The translations under genes and the position numbers were made by a program. Below, piece by piece: positions 63,690 to 64,000 of a DNA stretch of 64,000 bases (position 1 is the first letter of the stretch; each line of letters opens with the position of its first letter). This DNA is from Aquabacter spiritensis (GTDB taxonomy: Bacteria; Pseudomonadota; Alphaproteobacteria; Rhizobiales; Xanthobacteraceae): positions 1 to 64,000 of the forward strand of contig NZ_SMAI01000011.1 in assembly GCF_004346185.1 (NCBI RefSeq). Direction: 5' to 3'. The notes under the pieces were generated by a model. The model ran no database searches. It saw only the letters and a program-made list of their open reading frames with translations, and had not been told where the DNA came from.

Positions 63690-64000
63690 ATGCCCGTACG
63701 TCGGCCTGCGCGCTGGCTCTCTCCGGCGAGCCGTGCGCGATCATGTCCAGCACGGCCGCAGCCGCACGTTCGCTAGGTACTGGACCCGTCGTCCCGAAGA
63801 CATCATCGAGACGCGCAAACGCCTCGATCTGCCGGCGGCGCTTCGGCCCCTCTGCGATCACCTCGTCAAGCGCATGTGCAAGCTTGGCCGGGGTACAATC
63901 ATGTTGCAGGAATTCCGGAACGACATTCTCGCCAAGCACGAGATTGGGCAGGATCACGCTGGGAATCGTCAGAATGTATGGGGCGATCTTCGCTTCCCAT
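63688..64000 (-). CDS. lpxB: Lipid-A-disaccharide synthase, C-terminal part
   Basis: The frame is open to the right edge and gives about 104 residues: WEAKIAPYILTIPSVILPNLV, LGENVVPEFLQHDCTPAKLAHAL and a final helical tail. PYI...LPN...VVPEFLQ is the C-terminal signature of LpxB, which joins UDP-diacylglucosamine and lipid X in lipid A synthesis. The start and most of the gene are outside the window. lpxB next to gltA is a common alphaproteobacterial arrangement. Confidence 0.88.
   Translation of the reverse strand, partial: WEAKIAPYILTIPSVILPNLVLGENVVPEFLQHDCTPAKLAHALDEVIAEGPKRRRQIEAFARLDDVFGTTGPVPSERAAAAVLDMIAHGSPERASAQADVRA

Noticed and set aside
1-64000. CRISPR array, rRNA, tRNA or insertion sequence
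   Set aside because: No regularly spaced identical repeats of CRISPR form, no rRNA-like stretch, no foldable tRNA and no transposase were seen.

Overview
The window comes from a high-GC alphaproteobacterium, most likely of the order Hyphomicrobiales (Rhizobiales). The evidence is the gene blocks dgt-argS-SPOR, dprA-topA-rnr-DUF983-NUDIX-rpmG and gltA-lpxB, the overlapping pyrB/pyrC-like pair, and a three-gene locus for the rhizobial type of beta-1,3/1,6-glucan. I cannot name the genus.

Bases 1 to about 14850 are the right-hand part of an integrated mobile element (ICE or genomic island) inserted at the 5' end of dusA. From the dusA junction leftwards it carries: a tyrosine integrase with a set of short repeats that look like integrase arm sites; a lower-GC two-gene cargo cassette (unknown protein plus XRE-ImmA/IrrE metallopeptidase); a maintenance block (DUF932, ParB-like nuclease, Toprim protein, SLOG/DUF2493, FitAB-type toxin-antitoxin, small membrane proteins, DUF736); and a control block. 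The control block matches the architecture of the FseA-QseM-QseC excision switch of Mesorhizobium ICEs: a divergent XRE/QseM-like pair and two overlapping DUF6499/DUF2285 frames that look like one protein made by +1 ribosomal frameshifting. An excisionase-like HTH gene and a RepA-type replication initiator follow. At the left edge, in and after the 3' end of repA, lie two different iteron families, AT-rich 12-mers and DnaA-box-like sites: a probable replication origin. The left end of the element is outside the window.

Two genes of the maintenance block (DUF932 and ParB-like) have 5' leaders that fold into the same nested hairpin with differing stem sequences, ending just before the Shine-Dalgarno site. 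This is the best candidate here for an undescribed regulatory RNA.

From 14.85 kb to the right end the DNA is ordinary chromosome: dusA; a TSUP transporter; an AAA ATPase; a SPOR protein; argS, dgt and erpA; an MBOAT/AlgJ-like O-acetylation pair; xthA; a metallo-beta-lactamase-fold hydrolase; ruvX; pyrB with a dihydroorotase-like partner lacking its metal ligands; plsY, dprA, topA, an MFS exporter, rnr, DUF983, a NUDIX hydrolase, a second MFS transporter and rpmG; a degenerate LytM protein (NlpD); a lipoprotein hydrolase; pcm; recG; glmS, glmU and hldE (envelope sugar supply); the beta-glucan locus; gltA; and the end of lpxB. No rRNA, tRNA, CRISPR array or insertion sequence was recognised.
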